Part shown: in pieces, positions 14,845 to 15,655 of the stretch
How positions within the stretch are numbered: the first letter of the stretch is position 1
Layout: the number at the start of each line of letters is the position of its first letter
Assembly (NCBI GenBank): GCA_021807965.1
Contig: JAKBCI010000011.1
Span: 1 to 15,655, forward strand
DNA: 15,655 nucleotides
Direction of reading: 5' to 3'
Origin: Actinomycetes bacterium
GTDB lineage: Bacteria > Actinomycetota > Acidimicrobiia > Acidimicrobiales > RAAP-2
Notes under the pieces: generated by a model
What the model saw: the letters and a program-made list of their open reading frames with translations, nothing else
What the model was told of the DNA's origin: nothing
The model's database searches: none
Program-made: the position numbers and the translations under genes

Positions 14845-15655
14845 CTAACCCTTCGGTGTCGTCGTGGTCGTCACCGAGGTTGTCGTAGTTGTCGACGAAC
14901 CGACGGTGGTCGTCGTGGCACCAGTCGACGTGGGCGTCACCGGCCGCTTCAGCGTTGTCGTAGTGAGCGGAACGGTCGTCGTGGTGGTCGTCGTCGGTGT
15001 CACGGCTGTCTTCACCATCGCGTCGACCGTCACCTTCGAGGGCGGCGGCGGGGTCACGCCACTGGGCAAGAAGGCCATCGTTACCCGAAGGTACTGCGAG
15101 AACTTGATCGTGCTGGGATCGGTCGTGATAGTGGGCGTCTTTTGCGCGATCGTCGTCCAGTAGGCGTACGAGACCTGGCCAACCTTTCCGGCGTACTTGG
15201 ACTTCGCGGGACACCGATCGCCGTTGTGCACGGTGGTTACCCCACCGGTAATCGGGTAGCCGAGCGCGGTCGACGTCGCGGTGAGTCCCGCGTACTCGCG
15301 CGTGAACTGGGCCAGCGTCGCGTTGTTGCCGGCGTCGGCGGAGGACGCGGGGCTGATCTTGATGACGTCGGCCGGCTGGACCGTGAAGCCGCCCGTGTAC
15401 TTCGGGTTCGTGGCCAGGAACGGCGCGATGCGGCCGCAATTGTCAATGGACAACGCCGCGTACCACGTGGTGCCGATGGTCGGCGGGGTGGACGCCGGAC
15501 CGGCGCTGGGGTTCTGGTACTCGTAGCGCGCCAGGACGGTGGCGGCGAGTCCGAGCACGACGATGACGAACAGCGCACCGTAGAAGTTCGCCGGCCGAGA
15601 CTTCTTGTAGGACTTGCCGCCACCCGTCGAACCGACCCGGCTGACCCATTTACCC
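14845..15655 (-). CDS. Membrane-anchored protein of unknown function with a threonine-rich C-terminal tail (5' edge at window end)
   Basis: I do not recognise a characterised family. The frame is open to the right edge and begins GKWVSRVGSTGGGKSYKKS; the base before the first full codon is G, so an ATG, GTG or TTG spanning the edge would make the protein essentially complete at about 270 residues. A basic N-terminus (1-24) is followed by one membrane helix (FYGALFVIVVLGLAATVLA, about 25-43), placing the rest outside. The globular part (about 60-200) contains Cys74 (DNCG) and Cys149 (DRCP), a possible disulfide. The segment WYAALSIDNCG...NNATLAQF recalls a family of conserved actinobacterial membrane proteins that carry a His-rich HTHGDG-like motif, which is absent here; this is recollection only. 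The last 51 residues (14848-15000) contain 29 threonines. It lies one base upstream of the guanylyltransferase gene and is probably co-transcribed. Confidence 0.78.
   Translation of the reverse strand, partial: GKWVSRVGSTGGGKSYKKSRPANFYGALFVIVVLGLAATVLARYEYQNPSAGPASTPPTIGTTWYAALSIDNCGRIAPFLATNPKYTGGFTVQPADVIKISPASSADAGNNATLAQFTREYAGLTATSTALGYPITGGVTTVHNGDRCPAKSKYAGKVGQVSYAYWTTIAQKTPTITTDPSTIKFSQYLRVTMAFLPSGVTPPPPSKVTVDAMVKTAVTPTTTTTTTVPLTTTTLKRPVTPTSTGATTTTVGSSTTTTTSVTTTTTPKG
14848..15000 (-). repeat. Low-complexity threonine-codon tract
   Basis: Runs of ACG and ACC codons, seen on the plus strand as GTCGTCGTGGTCGTC-like repeats, encode the threonine-rich tail of the membrane protein. The runs are interrupted by V, P, S, K and R codons, so they are imperfect. 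Such tracts can vary in length between strains. Confidence 0.75.
14849..14854 (-). promoter_or_regulatory. Ribosome-binding site that supports the TTG start of the guanylyltransferase gene
   Basis: GAAGGG on the minus strand lies five bases before the TTG at 14843. It falls within the last codons of the upstream gene and makes the rare start codon credible. Confidence 0.6.

Noticed and set aside
14022..14888. 288-residue plus-strand frame opposite the guanylyltransferase gene
   Set aside because: The minus strand has the full GGxGTRLRPLT, EKP and DTGTP set; the plus frame is R/H/V-rich with no motif.
14848..15000. Repetitive GTC/GTG-like units considered as a CRISPR-like or tandem regulatory array
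   Set aside because: There are no unique spacers. The units are Thr codons in frame with a membrane protein, so a coding low-complexity tail explains them.

Overview
The window looks like chromosomal DNA from a high-GC actinobacterium, most likely of the class Acidimicrobiia. This rests on dense coding, many GTG starts, cofactor F420 genes (cofD, cofE), a surface-polysaccharide locus ending in a DUF5719-type exported protein, and a single-domain CofE rather than the two-domain FbiB of mycobacteria. Twelve genes cover almost everything and no non-coding stretch is longer than about 80 bases. I see no tRNA, rRNA, CRISPR array, insertion sequence or phage gene.

Layout. (1) 1-549, minus: the N-terminal part of a CPBP-family intramembrane protease, cut by the left edge. 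(2) 626-2656, plus: ftsH, the membrane-anchored AAA+ zinc protease, probably read from a leaderless GTG. (3) 2642-12151, minus: a seven-gene probable operon transcribed from right to left. In order it encodes a serine hydrolase of the beta-lactamase/PBP fold, a degenerate GT4-like protein, two canonical GT4 glycosyltransferases, a GDP-4-keto-6-deoxymannose reductase-like SDR, a 1080-residue GT2 glycosyltransferase fused to a large membrane domain, and a DUF5719-like secreted protein. Four of its six junctions are 4-base GTGA overlaps, one is a longer overlap, and one is a 65-base gap containing a hairpin. (4) 12183-13822, plus: cofD-cofE, divergent from the operon across only 31 bases. (5) 13824-15655, minus: a nucleotidyltransferase resembling mannose-1-phosphate guanylyltransferase, preceded by a membrane-anchored protein of unknown function with a threonine-rich tail, which reaches the right edge.

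How the genes may work together. The guanylyltransferase would make GDP-mannose. The reductase would supply a GDP-6-deoxyhexose such as GDP-rhamnose, but the dehydratase needed before it is not in the window. The GT4 enzymes would build an oligosaccharide at the inner membrane face, and the large GT2/membrane enzyme together with the DUF5719 protein would act at or across the membrane. CofD and CofE make and glutamylate coenzyme F420. They are metabolically separate from the glycan genes, although F420 genes beside a mannose-1-phosphate guanylyltransferase and cell-wall genes are a recurrent actinobacterial arrangement. FtsH and the CPBP protease are a flanking membrane proteostasis pair.

I did not find a clear-cut new defence or mobile system. 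The most unusual points are the GT2/membrane fusion coupled to the three-module DUF5719 protein, the GT4-like protein that has lost its sugar-nucleotide motif, the 31-base divergent promoter built on a TCTAGA palindrome, and the unclassified threonine-tailed membrane protein.
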